A stretch of 64,000 bases of DNA. It comes from Rhodopseudomonas rhenobacensis. Lineage in GTDB: Bacteria > Pseudomonadota > Alphaproteobacteria > Rhizobiales > Xanthobacteraceae. The position numbers were made by a program, and so were the translations under genes. The stretch is from assembly GCF_014203125.1 (NCBI RefSeq), contig NZ_JACHIH010000001.1:1-64000 (forward strand). Direction: 5' to 3'. The stretch's first letter is position 1. The number at the start of each line of letters is the position of its first letter. Positions 9,311 to 17,132 of the stretch are shown here, piece after piece. The notes under the pieces were generated by a model that saw nothing but the letters and a program-made list of their open reading frames with translations, did not search any database and was not told the DNA's origin.

Positions 9311-10102
9311 CTAAGCCGCCGGCGGCTTGGCCTTCAGCGGCGGCACCCGGCTCGGCACCCGGCCGAACAGCTGCGCCTGCTCCTTGCGGCCGGCTTCGAT
9401 CAGACGGTTGGTCGCGGCCTCGATCACCTCGCTGACCTGCACCAAGAATTCCTTGCGCGGCAATCCGGCCGGCAGCGGATCGAGAAACTCGACCACGATG
9501 GTGCCGGGATAGCGCAGGAAGGTGCGGCGCGGCCAGAACAGCCCGGAATTCAACGCCACCGGAATGCACGGCACCTCGCAATCGGCGTAGATCTGGCCGA
9601 CGCCGGTCTTGTAGCGCGGCTCGGCATCCACCGCGGTGCGGGTGCCTTCCGGAAAGATGATCAGTTGCCGGCCGCGGCGGACTTCCTCGCCGGCGCGGCG
9701 CGCCATGTCGACCAGCGCACGGCCGCCATTGGCGCGATTGACGCCGATCATGTCGGCCTTCGACAGATACCAGCCGAAGAACGGGATCCACAGCAATTCG
9801 CGCTTCAGGATGTACAGCGGCTGATCGAAGAACTGCAGCAGCGCGAAGGTTTCCCACATCGACTGATGTTTTGACGCGACGATCAGCGGGCCGGCCGGGA
9901 TCTTCTCCAACCCGCGAAACTCCACCTTGGTGTTGCAGATCAGGCGCATCAGCCAGATGCTGCTCATCCCCCAATATTTCGCGATGTTGATGATCGCCCA
10001 ACGCGGCATCAGAAAGGTCGGGATACCGACCAGCACCCAGAACACCAGCAGGATGTAGAACAGGATATTGAAGACCAGCGAGCGCAGAAAAATCGCAACC
10101 AT
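9311..10102 (-). CDS. plsC: 1-acyl-sn-glycerol-3-phosphate acyltransferase
   Basis: PlsC-family acyltransferase that makes phosphatidic acid from lysophosphatidic acid at the inner membrane. It has an N-terminal membrane helix (FNILFYILLVFWVLVGIPTF), the acyltransferase motif KHQSMWETFALL (His with a Glu where many relatives have Asp), the FPEGTR motif and a downstream VALNSG segment. I chose the ATG at 10102 (MVAIFLRSLVF), because the longer frame overlaps the ydcF end. It follows ydcF by 11 bases in the ftsE-ftsX-ydcF-plsC run. Confidence 0.9.
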   Translation of the reverse strand: MVAIFLRSLVFNILFYILLVFWVLVGIPTFLMPRWAIINIAKYWGMSSIWLMRLICNTKVEFRGLEKIPAGPLIVASKHQSMWETFALLQFFDQPLYILKRELLWIPFFGWYLSKADMIGVNRANGGRALVDMARRAGEEVRRGRQLIIFPEGTRTAVDAEPRYKTGVGQIYADCEVPCIPVALNSGLFWPRRTFLRYPGTIVVEFLDPLPAGLPRKEFLVQVSEVIEAATNRLIEAGRKEQAQLFGRVPSRVPPLKAKPPAA

Positions 10103-10113
10103 GGAGCATCCGT

Positions 10114-10839
10114 TCAGTTGGCGACGGTCGTCGCCGGCTTGCGGCGTGCCACCCATTCGATCGCGGGCTCGCCGTCCGCCGTAAAATCCACCCCGAGGCC
10201 GGCCAGCCGGACCCGGGCCTCGGCGGCGATGTACTTGGCATATTCAGATAACAGCAGCCGGAAGGTGGCGCCACTGGTCCACCACGGATCATCGCGCCAT
10301 TTGTCGCCGACCACCGCGAACGGGATCAGTTCGATATCCGGCATCGCGTGTGACATTTCGACGATCGCGCGCGGCATGTGGTAGTTCGATGTCACCACGA
10401 TCAGCGAGCGGAAGCCGCGCTCGTGCGCCCAGCGCCGCGCCTCCGCGGCGTTGCTGCGGGTATTGACCGCGGAGCGGTCGAGGTCGACGCAGCAGCTGAG
10501 CAGCGGCTGGCTGTCCGGCAGCGACCGCGAGATGTCGCTGACGCCGTTGGTCGGATGCACGCCGGAGATCAACAGCCGCCGGCCGTAGCCCGCCGCCAAT
10601 AGTTCGATCGCATCCGACACCCGCGAGGAGCCGCCGGTCAAAACCACGATGCCGTCGGCGCTGTGCCCGGGCTGAATCTCGGCGCCGCGCAATTGCGACA
10701 GAAACATCACGAAGCCGCTGGCCATGCCGACGAAGCCGAGCGCCAGCGTCGCCACGATGGCCGCGCGCAGGCTGCTGCAGCGCGGGCTTGGTGCCCCCTC
10801 TGCGAGGGTCGGCGGATCCTGGTCGTTCGGCAGCGTCAT
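10114..10839 (-). CDS. YdcF family (DUF218) protein
   Basis: A 241-residue membrane-anchored protein: one N-terminal helix (residues about 25-47) and a DUF218 domain with GIVVLTGGSSRVSDAIELL and the conserved VVTSNYHMPRA segment. The family includes E. coli SanA/ElyC/YdcF-type envelope proteins; a role in the cell envelope is likely but unproven. It sits between ftsX and plsC, and its ATG overlaps the stop of a possible 47-codon ORF. Confidence 0.85.
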   Translation of the reverse strand: MTLPNDQDPPTLAEGAPSPRCSSLRAAIVATLALGFVGMASGFVMFLSQLRGAEIQPGHSADGIVVLTGGSSRVSDAIELLAAGYGRRLLISGVHPTNGVSDISRSLPDSQPLLSCCVDLDRSAVNTRSNAAEARRWAHERGFRSLIVVTSNYHMPRAIVEMSHAMPDIELIPFAVVGDKWRDDPWWTSGATFRLLLSEYAKYIAAEARVRLAGLGVDFTADGEPAIEWVARRKPATTVAN

Positions 10840-10979
10840 GCGAGGGCGATCGGTCTCATCGGCTCTGTTTCATCCCGGCACAGTAGAAGTTTTTCGGGCG
10901 AATTGAAGTCGCGCGGCGTAAGCACATCGCCCCGGCGGCGGCGCACCGCGACAACCGCTTGTTGCAAGGCCTCCCGCAT
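10836..10979 (-). CDS. Possible 47-aa ORF between ftsX and ydcF
   Basis: An ATG at 10979, eight bases after the ftsX stop, has GAGG about five bases before it and opens a 47-codon frame whose TGA overlaps the ATG of ydcF (ATGA). The product is basic in the middle (AVVAVRRRRGDVLTPRDF) with no signal or helix. Spacing and overlap resemble a coupled operon gene, but I know no family and it may be only a translational bridge. Confidence 0.4.
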   Translation of the reverse strand: MREALQQAVVAVRRRRGDVLTPRDFNSPEKLLLCRDETEPMRPIALA

Positions 10980-10986
10980 CGCCGCC

Positions 10987-11958
10987 TCAATCGATTTCAT
11001 CGAGCGTGGCGAACAGCGTGCGACGCGACGACCAGGCGGTGATCGCCGCAATCAGCACCGTCTGCACCGCCAGCGCCAGATAGCCCTGCGGCCGCAGCGA
11101 GAAGGTCCCGAGCAAAGCTGCGAACTGGTCGCCCACCGGGGTGCCGGAAAACCAACTTGCGATCGATTCCGAAAAGCCGAACACCAGCATCGCGATGCCG
11201 CCGCCGATCACCCCGCCCTCCAGCCCGAGCCGAAGAAAATGCCGCAGGAAATGGTTGGCGATGTAGCGGTCGCCGGCGCCGACGAAATGCAGCACCTCGA
11301 CGATCGGCCGGTTCGCCGCCATCGCGCCGCGGGTGGCGAACGACACCGAGATGATGGTGGTGATGATCACCAGCGCCAGAATGCCGAGCCCGGCGATCAC
11401 CGTGGCGCCGGTCATCGATCGCATCCGCTCGATCCAGGCGCGGTGGTCGTCGACGCTGGCGGACGGCGCCGCGGCGCTGACCCGGCGGCGCAATTCGGCG
11501 AGATCGAGCGGCGTGCCCGGTGACAGCCTGGCGATGATCACCCGCGGCACCGGCAGATCGTCCAGCGACAGCCCGGCGCCGAGCCACGGCTCCAACAGCT
11601 TGCCGGATTCCGCCTTGGTGAACGGCCGCACCTCGACGATGCCGGGCTGGGTGCGCATCGCCTCGGCGACCGCCACCACGTCGCGCTCGATGTCGCGGCC
11701 GGCGACCGCGCGGACCTGGATGGTGATTTCGCTGGCGACCTCGGATTGCCATTCCGCCGCCGACGCGCTGATCAGCAGCACCGCGCCGGTGGTGATCGAG
11801 GCCAGGAAGGTCATCATCGCCACCACCGCGACCAGCGCGCGGCCGGCGATCGAGGCGCGCGGCACGATCGGCGACAGATTGCGCGCGCGCGCCGGCACCT
11901 GCGGACGATCGTGTCCGAGGTCCATCAGCACGCCGCGCTCTTTGTCGGTCCTATTCAT
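10987..11958 (-). CDS. ftsX: Cell division protein FtsX
   Basis: Membrane partner of FtsE in the complex that links divisome constriction to periplasmic murein hydrolases. The 323-residue product has the FtsX layout: a first helix near residues 45-70 (ALVAVVAMMTFLASITTGAV), a periplasmic domain with PFTKAESGKLLEPWLG, then three helices near the C-terminus. The ATG at 11958 overlaps the ftsE stop by eight bases, so translation is probably coupled. Confidence 0.92.
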   Translation of the reverse strand: MNRTDKERGVLMDLGHDRPQVPARARNLSPIVPRASIAGRALVAVVAMMTFLASITTGAVLLISASAAEWQSEVASEITIQVRAVAGRDIERDVVAVAEAMRTQPGIVEVRPFTKAESGKLLEPWLGAGLSLDDLPVPRVIIARLSPGTPLDLAELRRRVSAAAPSASVDDHRAWIERMRSMTGATVIAGLGILALVIITTIISVSFATRGAMAANRPIVEVLHFVGAGDRYIANHFLRHFLRLGLEGGVIGGGIAMLVFGFSESIASWFSGTPVGDQFAALLGTFSLRPQGYLALAVQTVLIAAITAWSSRRTLFATLDEID

Positions 11959-12610
11959 AGACGTGCAGCCGCCCCTGATGCAGCACAAGGCGCCGCGCTT
12001 CGTATTGATCCATCAAGGTTATGTCATGGGTGGCGATGATCACCGCGGTGCCGGATTTGTTGAGCTCGATGAACAGCCGCAGCAGCCGCCGCCCCAGCGT
12101 CGGATCGACGTTGCCGGTCGGCTCGTCGGCCAGCAACAGATGCGGCCGCGCGATCACCGCCCGCGCGATGGCGGCGCGCTGCTTCTCGCCGCCCGACAGC
12201 ACCGGCGGCAGCGCGTCCATCCGCTCGCCGAGCCCGACCCATTTCAACAGGTCGATCACCTCGCGGCGATAGCTGGATTCCTCGCGGCCGGTGACCCGGA
12301 ACGGCAGCGCGACGTTTTCATACGTGGTCATGTGGTCGAGCAGGCGGAAATCCTGCAGCACGATGCCGATGCGCTGGCGCAATTGCGCGATCTCGTCCTT
12401 GCCGAGCTGCGAGACGTCGTTGCCGAACAGCGTCACCAGGCCGCGGGTCGGCCGCAACGACAGGAACAACAGCCGCAGCAGCGAAGTCTTGCCGGCGCCC
12501 GACGGCCCGGTGAGAAACTGGAACGAGTGCGCCGGGATCTGGAAATTGAGATCGCGCAAGATCTCCGGACCGAGCCCGTAGCGCAGGCCGACATTTTCGA
12601 ACCGAACCAC
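11951..12610 (-). CDS. ftsE: Cell division ATP-binding protein FtsE
   Basis: ABC ATPase of the FtsEX complex, 219 residues. Walker A is GPSGAGKTSLLRL, the signature is LSGGEKQRAAIARA and Walker B is LLLADEPTGNVD, all correctly spaced. The start chosen is GTG at 12610 (MVRFENVGLRYGLG), with GGAG upstream; the frame is open a further 20 codons but that part does not resemble FtsE. First gene of the ftsE-ftsX-ydcF-plsC run. Confidence 0.93.
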   Translation of the reverse strand: MVRFENVGLRYGLGPEILRDLNFQIPAHSFQFLTGPSGAGKTSLLRLLFLSLRPTRGLVTLFGNDVSQLGKDEIAQLRQRIGIVLQDFRLLDHMTTYENVALPFRVTGREESSYRREVIDLLKWVGLGERMDALPPVLSGGEKQRAAIARAVIARPHLLLADEPTGNVDPTLGRRLLRLFIELNKSGTAVIIATHDITLMDQYEARRLVLHQGRLHVYE

Positions 12611-12817
12611 ATTCAGCTCCGTTCGACGCTGGCGCGACAGCGGATTGCACGGCGCCACATCTGCCGCCATCGGCGCCGCCGGGCACCGCGAAAAGGCCCC
12701 GGCGCGGCTGCGCGGACCAACCCCGTTCCTTGCATCGGTTGTGAACCGTTTATGGTTTCCAGTTCGTTAACGGACGTAGGATAGGATCGGCTTAGCATCA
12801 TAGGTACGATTCGCTCC

Positions 12818-13738
12818 ATGCACATCGTTTGCCCGCATTGTACGACATCCTATGCGATCGGCCCGAACACCCTGGGTGCGGCCGGCCGCAGCGTGCGTTG
12901 CGCCCGCTGCAAGCAGGTCTGGCTGGCACGGCCGGAAGACGCCATCGCGGCCGACGCCAGGCAGCCGAGCATGGCGGGCGCCGCGGAACACGCCGAGCCA
13001 GATCCGGCTCCGCCGCCGCCGGAACCGGCAGCCGAGGCCGAGTGGAACACGCCGCAGGTCGACAGCCCGTCGATCTCCACCGAAATGCCGGCGTCCGAAG
13101 AAGACCCGGTGATGCGGCAGAAATTGGCCGCGCAGGCCGCCTGGGCGGCGCTGGCGCAACACGATGAAGACGCCGACCTGCCGCCTCCCGCGCCGCCGTC
13201 GCGGGTGAAATTGCCGCGCGCCACGCTGCCGAAGCTTCCGGCCTGGCTGCCGCTGCCGCGCAACCCGCTCGCCCGGCTGCCGCAGCCGTTGCGTTCGATC
13301 TTCAGCCTGCCCTCGGCCTGCGCGGCGATGGCCGCGCTGCTGATGGCGCTGGTGATCTGGCGCGCCGACGTGGTCCGCGCGCTGCCGCAGACCGCGACAT
13401 TCTATCAACTGGCCGGCCTCGAGGTGAATCTGCGCGGGCTGGCGATCAAGGACGTCAAGATCACCACCGAGGCCGTCGACGGCAAGCCGGTGCTGGTGAT
13501 CGAGGGCGTGGTGATCGATCAGGCCAGGAAGCCGGTCGAGCTGCCGCGGCTGCGCTTCGTGGTCCGCGACGAGCGCGGCACCGAGATCTACGCCTGGAAC
13601 GCGGTGCTCGAACAAGCCGTGCTGAACCCCGGCGAAAAGGCCTGGTTCCGGTCGCGGCTGGCGTCGCCGCCGCCGGAAGCCCGCAGTATCGACGTGCGCT
13701 TCTTCAACCGCCGCGACCTCAACGGCGGAGGCGCGTAG
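12818..13738 (+). CDS. MJ0042-type zinc-ribbon membrane protein
   Basis: The 306-residue product begins with an MJ0042 zinc ribbon, CPHCTTSYAI..VRCARCKQVW, followed by a Pro/Ala-rich linker, a membrane helix (about residues 165-185, ACAAMAALLMALVIW) and an extracytoplasmic DUF3426-like domain (FYQLAGLEVNLRGLAI..VVIDQARKPVELPRL). Members of this arrangement are common in proteobacteria, function unknown. The cpdR start is two bases after its stop, so the two are probably co-transcribed. Start ATG is at the edge of the zinc ribbon, as in the family. Confidence 0.8.
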   Translation: MHIVCPHCTTSYAIGPNTLGAAGRSVRCARCKQVWLARPEDAIAADARQPSMAGAAEHAEPDPAPPPPEPAAEAEWNTPQVDSPSISTEMPASEEDPVMRQKLAAQAAWAALAQHDEDADLPPPAPPSRVKLPRATLPKLPAWLPLPRNPLARLPQPLRSIFSLPSACAAMAALLMALVIWRADVVRALPQTATFYQLAGLEVNLRGLAIKDVKITTEAVDGKPVLVIEGVVIDQARKPVELPRLRFVVRDERGTEIYAWNAVLEQAVLNPGEKAWFRSRLASPPPEARSIDVRFFNRRDLNGGGA

Positions 13739-13740
13739 CC

Positions 13741-14109
13741 ATGGCGCGGGTGCTGATCGCCGACGACGAGGAATCGATGCGGGTGATGGTCGCCCGCGCG
13801 ATTGCGCTCGACGGTCATGACATCGTCACCGCGCAGGACGGCGCCGAGGCGCTGGAAATCCTCAACGACAAAGGCGCGTTCGATCTGCTGCTGACCGATA
13901 TCAAGATGCCGATCATGGACGGCATCGCGCTGGCGCTCGCCGCGGCACAGCAGTTTCCCGGACTGACGATCGTGCTGATGACCGGCTTTGCCGATCAGCG
14001 CGAGCGCGCCTCCGGGCTCGACGCCATCGTCAGCGACGTCATCCGCAAGCCGTTCTCGGTGGCCGAGATCCGCGCCGCGGTCGCCAAGGCGCTCGCCGGC
14101 CGGTCGTAA
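13741..14109 (+). CDS. cpdR: Response regulator CpdR
   Basis: A 122-residue stand-alone receiver domain: acidic pocket DDEE, phospho-acceptor in LLTDIKMPIMDG (Asp near 51), T/S switch in LMTGFAD and Lys in VIRKPF. Length and sequence match CpdR, which in its unphosphorylated form helps ClpXP degrade cell-cycle proteins such as CtrA and PdeA in alphaproteobacteria. No output domain is present. It is directly downstream of the zinc-ribbon gene, two bases away. Confidence 0.85.
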   Translation: MARVLIADDEESMRVMVARAIALDGHDIVTAQDGAEALEILNDKGAFDLLLTDIKMPIMDGIALALAAAQQFPGLTIVLMTGFADQRERASGLDAIVSDVIRKPFSVAEIRAAVAKALAGRS

Positions 14110-14270
14110 GCTCGCCGCGACGAGCCCGCCCCGAAATACTACCGACCCATCCGCTAAGGTGTTGTTAACCATACACCATCTACCGTTCCGCGGAGTTCGC
14201 GGCGTGCGTCGCGATCACACGACCGTCCGAAAACCCTCGATGGTGGCCGCGCCGGGCGAGAGGGTGAGCA

Positions 14271-17132
14271 ATGTCGTACGGCAGGCTTCGACTGCCCGTG
14301 GTGGATGATCCCAGGCCCCGGGCGCAACGGCAGGACGGCCCCGCAGTGCAGCTTCGCGACCTGTTCGTGCCGCTGCATCGGCTGCTACTCGCCGACGGCG
14401 ACGGCCGGCTCGCGCTCACCGCCGGCGGCGCCAACGCTTACTACTGCCGGCCGACGCCGTGTCCCGACGCGCTGGAATTTTCCTCGAGCACCGCCAGTTC
14501 GATTTCGCGACGCGGCTATGAAGCGGCGGGGCGAGCCCGCGGCGCGCTGATGCAGGCCGCGATCCAGCACGGCCTCGAAGCCGCTTACGAGACTCGCATC
14601 GACCAGATGCGCTATGAACTGAAGGCGCTGCTCGGGCTCGACGGATCGGCGACCGAGGTGGTGTTCTCCGCCTCCGGCACCGACGCGCAGCTGCAGGCGC
14701 TGGCGCTGACCCGCGCGCTGCTCGGGGAGCGGCTGACCAGCATCATCGTCGGCGCCGATCAGACCGGCAGCGGCACCGTGCACACCGCGCGCGGCCGGCA
14801 TTTCGGCGACGTAACCTCGAATGGTCAGACCGTCGCAAAGGGCACCCCGCTCGCCGGACTGCCATCGATCAAGTCCATCGCGCTGTCGCTGCGCGACACC
14901 GCCGGTGAGCGTTTGTCGGAGAGCGAGGTCGACGCGCAAGTACTCGCCGCGGTGACGCGCGCCGTGGCGAGCGGCGACCGCGTGCTGCTGCAACTGATGG
15001 ATTGCTCGAAGCTCGGCTGGCGGGCGCCGAGCGACCTTCTGATCGCCGAGATCGCGACGCGCTGGCCGACCCAGGTGCAGCTCGTGGTCGACGCCTGCCA
15101 GATGCGGCTGTCGCGGCGCCGAATCGCCTGGTACCTCGATCGCGGCGCCATGGTGCTGCTGACCGGCTCGAAATTCTTCACCGGCCCGGCGTTCAGCGGG
15201 GCGCTGCTGCTGCCGCCGCCGTTGGCGCAAACACTGAGTGCGCGCGACGCCGACCTCTCCGGGTTGCACGCTTACAATGTCCGCAGCGACTGGCCGCGAG
15301 CCTGGACCGCGTTGCGCGGACAATTTGCGCCGCGGCTGAAGGTCGGGCAATGGCTGCGCTGGGAAGCAGCCCTTGAAGAGATCCGCGCCTACTACGCGGT
15401 GCCGGACCAGTTTCGCCGCACCGCGCTGCACGAGCTCGGCGTCGGCATTGCGCGGATGATCGCGGCGTCGCCGTCGTTGCGGCTGCTTCCGCCGCAGCAA
15501 CATCCCGGCGATGACGAGATGGCGCTGCCGACGATCTTTGCGTTTACGCTCGAGCCGGACGGCGTTCCGCTCGCATCGCAAGCCTGCAAGGGGATCCACC
15601 GCGCGCTGGCCCGCGCCGAAGCCGATTCCCATTCCGGCGGGGTCGACGACCTCGTCACCGAAGCGAGCTGCCTGGTCGGCCAGCCGGTGGAGTGGCAGGG
15701 CGCCGCCGGCCAATCCATCGCCGCGCTGCGAATCTGCATCGGCGCGCGCCACGTCAGCGACGCCTGGTCGGCCGACGCTTCGCTCGCCAAGCGCAACCTG
15801 CAGCGCCAGCTCGCCCACGTCGCGACCATCGTCGCCAGAACCGAATGGCTGCTGCGGCAGCACCACGAAACCACAATTTTTTCGAGGAGCCCCATGGCCA
15901 CACAGCCCGAGACGACGAGTGCCGCCGCCGACCGCATCGGTTTCGCGCGATTGACCAAGATGGCGTTCGACGGCGTCAGCCTGCTGCCGCTGTGGCAGGA
16001 GCTGATCGGCAAGGTGACGAACGGCACCGCCAGCGCCGGCGAAGGCCTCGACCTGTCGCTGATCGCGCAGCTGCTCGGCCAGAAGGAAACCGGGCTCGCG
16101 GTTCAGGACGAGGTGCTGGCGCTGCACCAGCTGTTCCGCTCGCCCTGCTCGGCCGAGCAGCCGCGGCTGCGGGTGCTGGCGCTGGCGGCGGCGATCGACA
16201 TGGGCGGCAACACGCCGATCGAATTTCTGCTGGAAAACAGCGGCATCGAACTGACCACGCTCTACGTGGTGCCAGGCGCCGGCATCCCCGATCAACTTCC
16301 CGAGCATGACGTCGCCATCGTCATCGCCTCGGATTCCGAGGAGTGCCGCTATGCGCTGGCCGAGATCGCCAAGCGCGCGCCGAGCTGGCCGCGGCCGCTG
16401 CTCAATCCGCCGGACCGCATCGGCAATCTCGATCGCGACAAGCTGCATCGCCTGCTGCGCGGCATCGACGGGCTCGAGATTCCCGCCACCGCTTCGGTGA
16501 GCCGCGCGCAGCTGGTCGAAGTCCTGCTGATGTCGCAGACGCTGGCGGACGTCGCCGCCGGCGCCGACTTCCCGGTGATCATCCGGCCGCGCGGCTCGCA
16601 CGCCGGCGTCGGCCTCGTCAAGCTCGACGATTCGGTCGCGCTGGCGAACTATCTGATCGAACGCCGCGAGCAGGAGTTCTTCGTCTCTCCCTTCGTGGAT
16701 TATTCCAGCGAAGACGGCCTGTTCCGCAAGTACCGGATCGTGATCGCCGACGGCAAGGCCTATGCGTGCCACATGGCGATCGCCGACCAGTGGAACATCT
16801 GGTACCTCAACGCCGGAATGTCCGAGAGCGCGGAGAAGCGGCTGGAAGAGGCCACCTTCATGTACACCTTCGATTTCGGCTTCGCGCTGCGCCACCGCTC
16901 CGCACTCGCCACGATGAGCGAGCGCGTCGGGCTCGACTACTTCATGGTGGACTGCGCGCAGACCAAGGCGGGCGACCTGCTGATCTTCGAGGCCGACAAC
17001 ACCGCGGTGGTGCACAACATGGATTCGCCGGAGCTCTATCCCTACAAGCCGCCGCAGATGCACAAGATCTTCGACGCCTTCGCGGCGATGCTCGCGCGCC
17101 GCGTGGCGCAGCACGCGGACCGCGCGGCGTGA
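14271..17132 (+). CDS. PLP-dependent enzyme / ATP-grasp ligase fusion
   Basis: A 953-residue protein with two halves. Residues about 60-530 look like a fold-type I PLP enzyme: a glycine-rich FSASGTDAQLQALAL, Asp274 in VVDACQ as the likely pyridine ligand, and Lys301 in LTGSKFFTGPAFSG as the likely Schiff base, 27 residues apart. Residues about 720-945 are an ATP-grasp domain: LLNPPDRIGNLDRDKLHRL, PVIIRPRGSHAGVGL, FVSPFVDY..GLFRKYRI and the metal-binding LIFEADNTAVVHNMD (Glu907). Between them an in-frame ATG at 15894 follows a strong GAGGAG, so the second half may also be made separately. ATP-grasp enzymes usually join a carboxylate to an amine. The stop overlaps the start of the decarboxylase (GTGA). 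Substrate unknown. The start at 14271 has a GAGAGGGTGAG ribosome site. Confidence 0.8.
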   Translation: MSYGRLRLPVVDDPRPRAQRQDGPAVQLRDLFVPLHRLLLADGDGRLALTAGGANAYYCRPTPCPDALEFSSSTASSISRRGYEAAGRARGALMQAAIQHGLEAAYETRIDQMRYELKALLGLDGSATEVVFSASGTDAQLQALALTRALLGERLTSIIVGADQTGSGTVHTARGRHFGDVTSNGQTVAKGTPLAGLPSIKSIALSLRDTAGERLSESEVDAQVLAAVTRAVASGDRVLLQLMDCSKLGWRAPSDLLIAEIATRWPTQVQLVVDACQMRLSRRRIAWYLDRGAMVLLTGSKFFTGPAFSGALLLPPPLAQTLSARDADLSGLHAYNVRSDWPRAWTALRGQFAPRLKVGQWLRWEAALEEIRAYYAVPDQFRRTALHELGVGIARMIAASPSLRLLPPQQHPGDDEMALPTIFAFTLEPDGVPLASQACKGIHRALARAEADSHSGGVDDLVTEASCLVGQPVEWQGAAGQSIAALRICIGARHVSDAWSADASLAKRNLQRQLAHVATIVARTEWLLRQHHETTIFSRSPMATQPETTSAAADRIGFARLTKMAFDGVSLLPLWQELIGKVTNGTASAGEGLDLSLIAQLLGQKETGLAVQDEVLALHQLFRSPCSAEQPRLRVLALAAAIDMGGNTPIEFLLENSGIELTTLYVVPGAGIPDQLPEHDVAIVIASDSEECRYALAEIAKRAPSWPRPLLNPPDRIGNLDRDKLHRLLRGIDGLEIPATASVSRAQLVEVLLMSQTLADVAAGADFPVIIRPRGSHAGVGLVKLDDSVALANYLIERREQEFFVSPFVDYSSEDGLFRKYRIVIADGKAYACHMAIADQWNIWYLNAGMSESAEKRLEEATFMYTFDFGFALRHRSALATMSERVGLDYFMVDCAQTKAGDLLIFEADNTAVVHNMDSPELYPYKPPQMHKIFDAFAAMLARRVAQHADRAA
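15881..15896 (+). promoter_or_regulatory. Internal ribosome-binding site and start inside the fusion gene
   Basis: TTCGAGGAGCCCCATG places a consensus GAGGAG five bases before an in-frame ATG (15894, codon 542), exactly between the PLP and ATP-grasp halves. The product would start MATQPETTSAAADRIGF and contain the whole ATP-grasp part. It suggests either a former gene boundary or a second translation product. Confidence 0.55.

Noticed and set aside
14385..17114. A 909-codon open frame on the minus strand across the PLP/ATP-grasp gene
   Set aside because: Same GC-rich antisense artefact; the plus-strand frame has recognisable PLP and ATP-grasp motifs.
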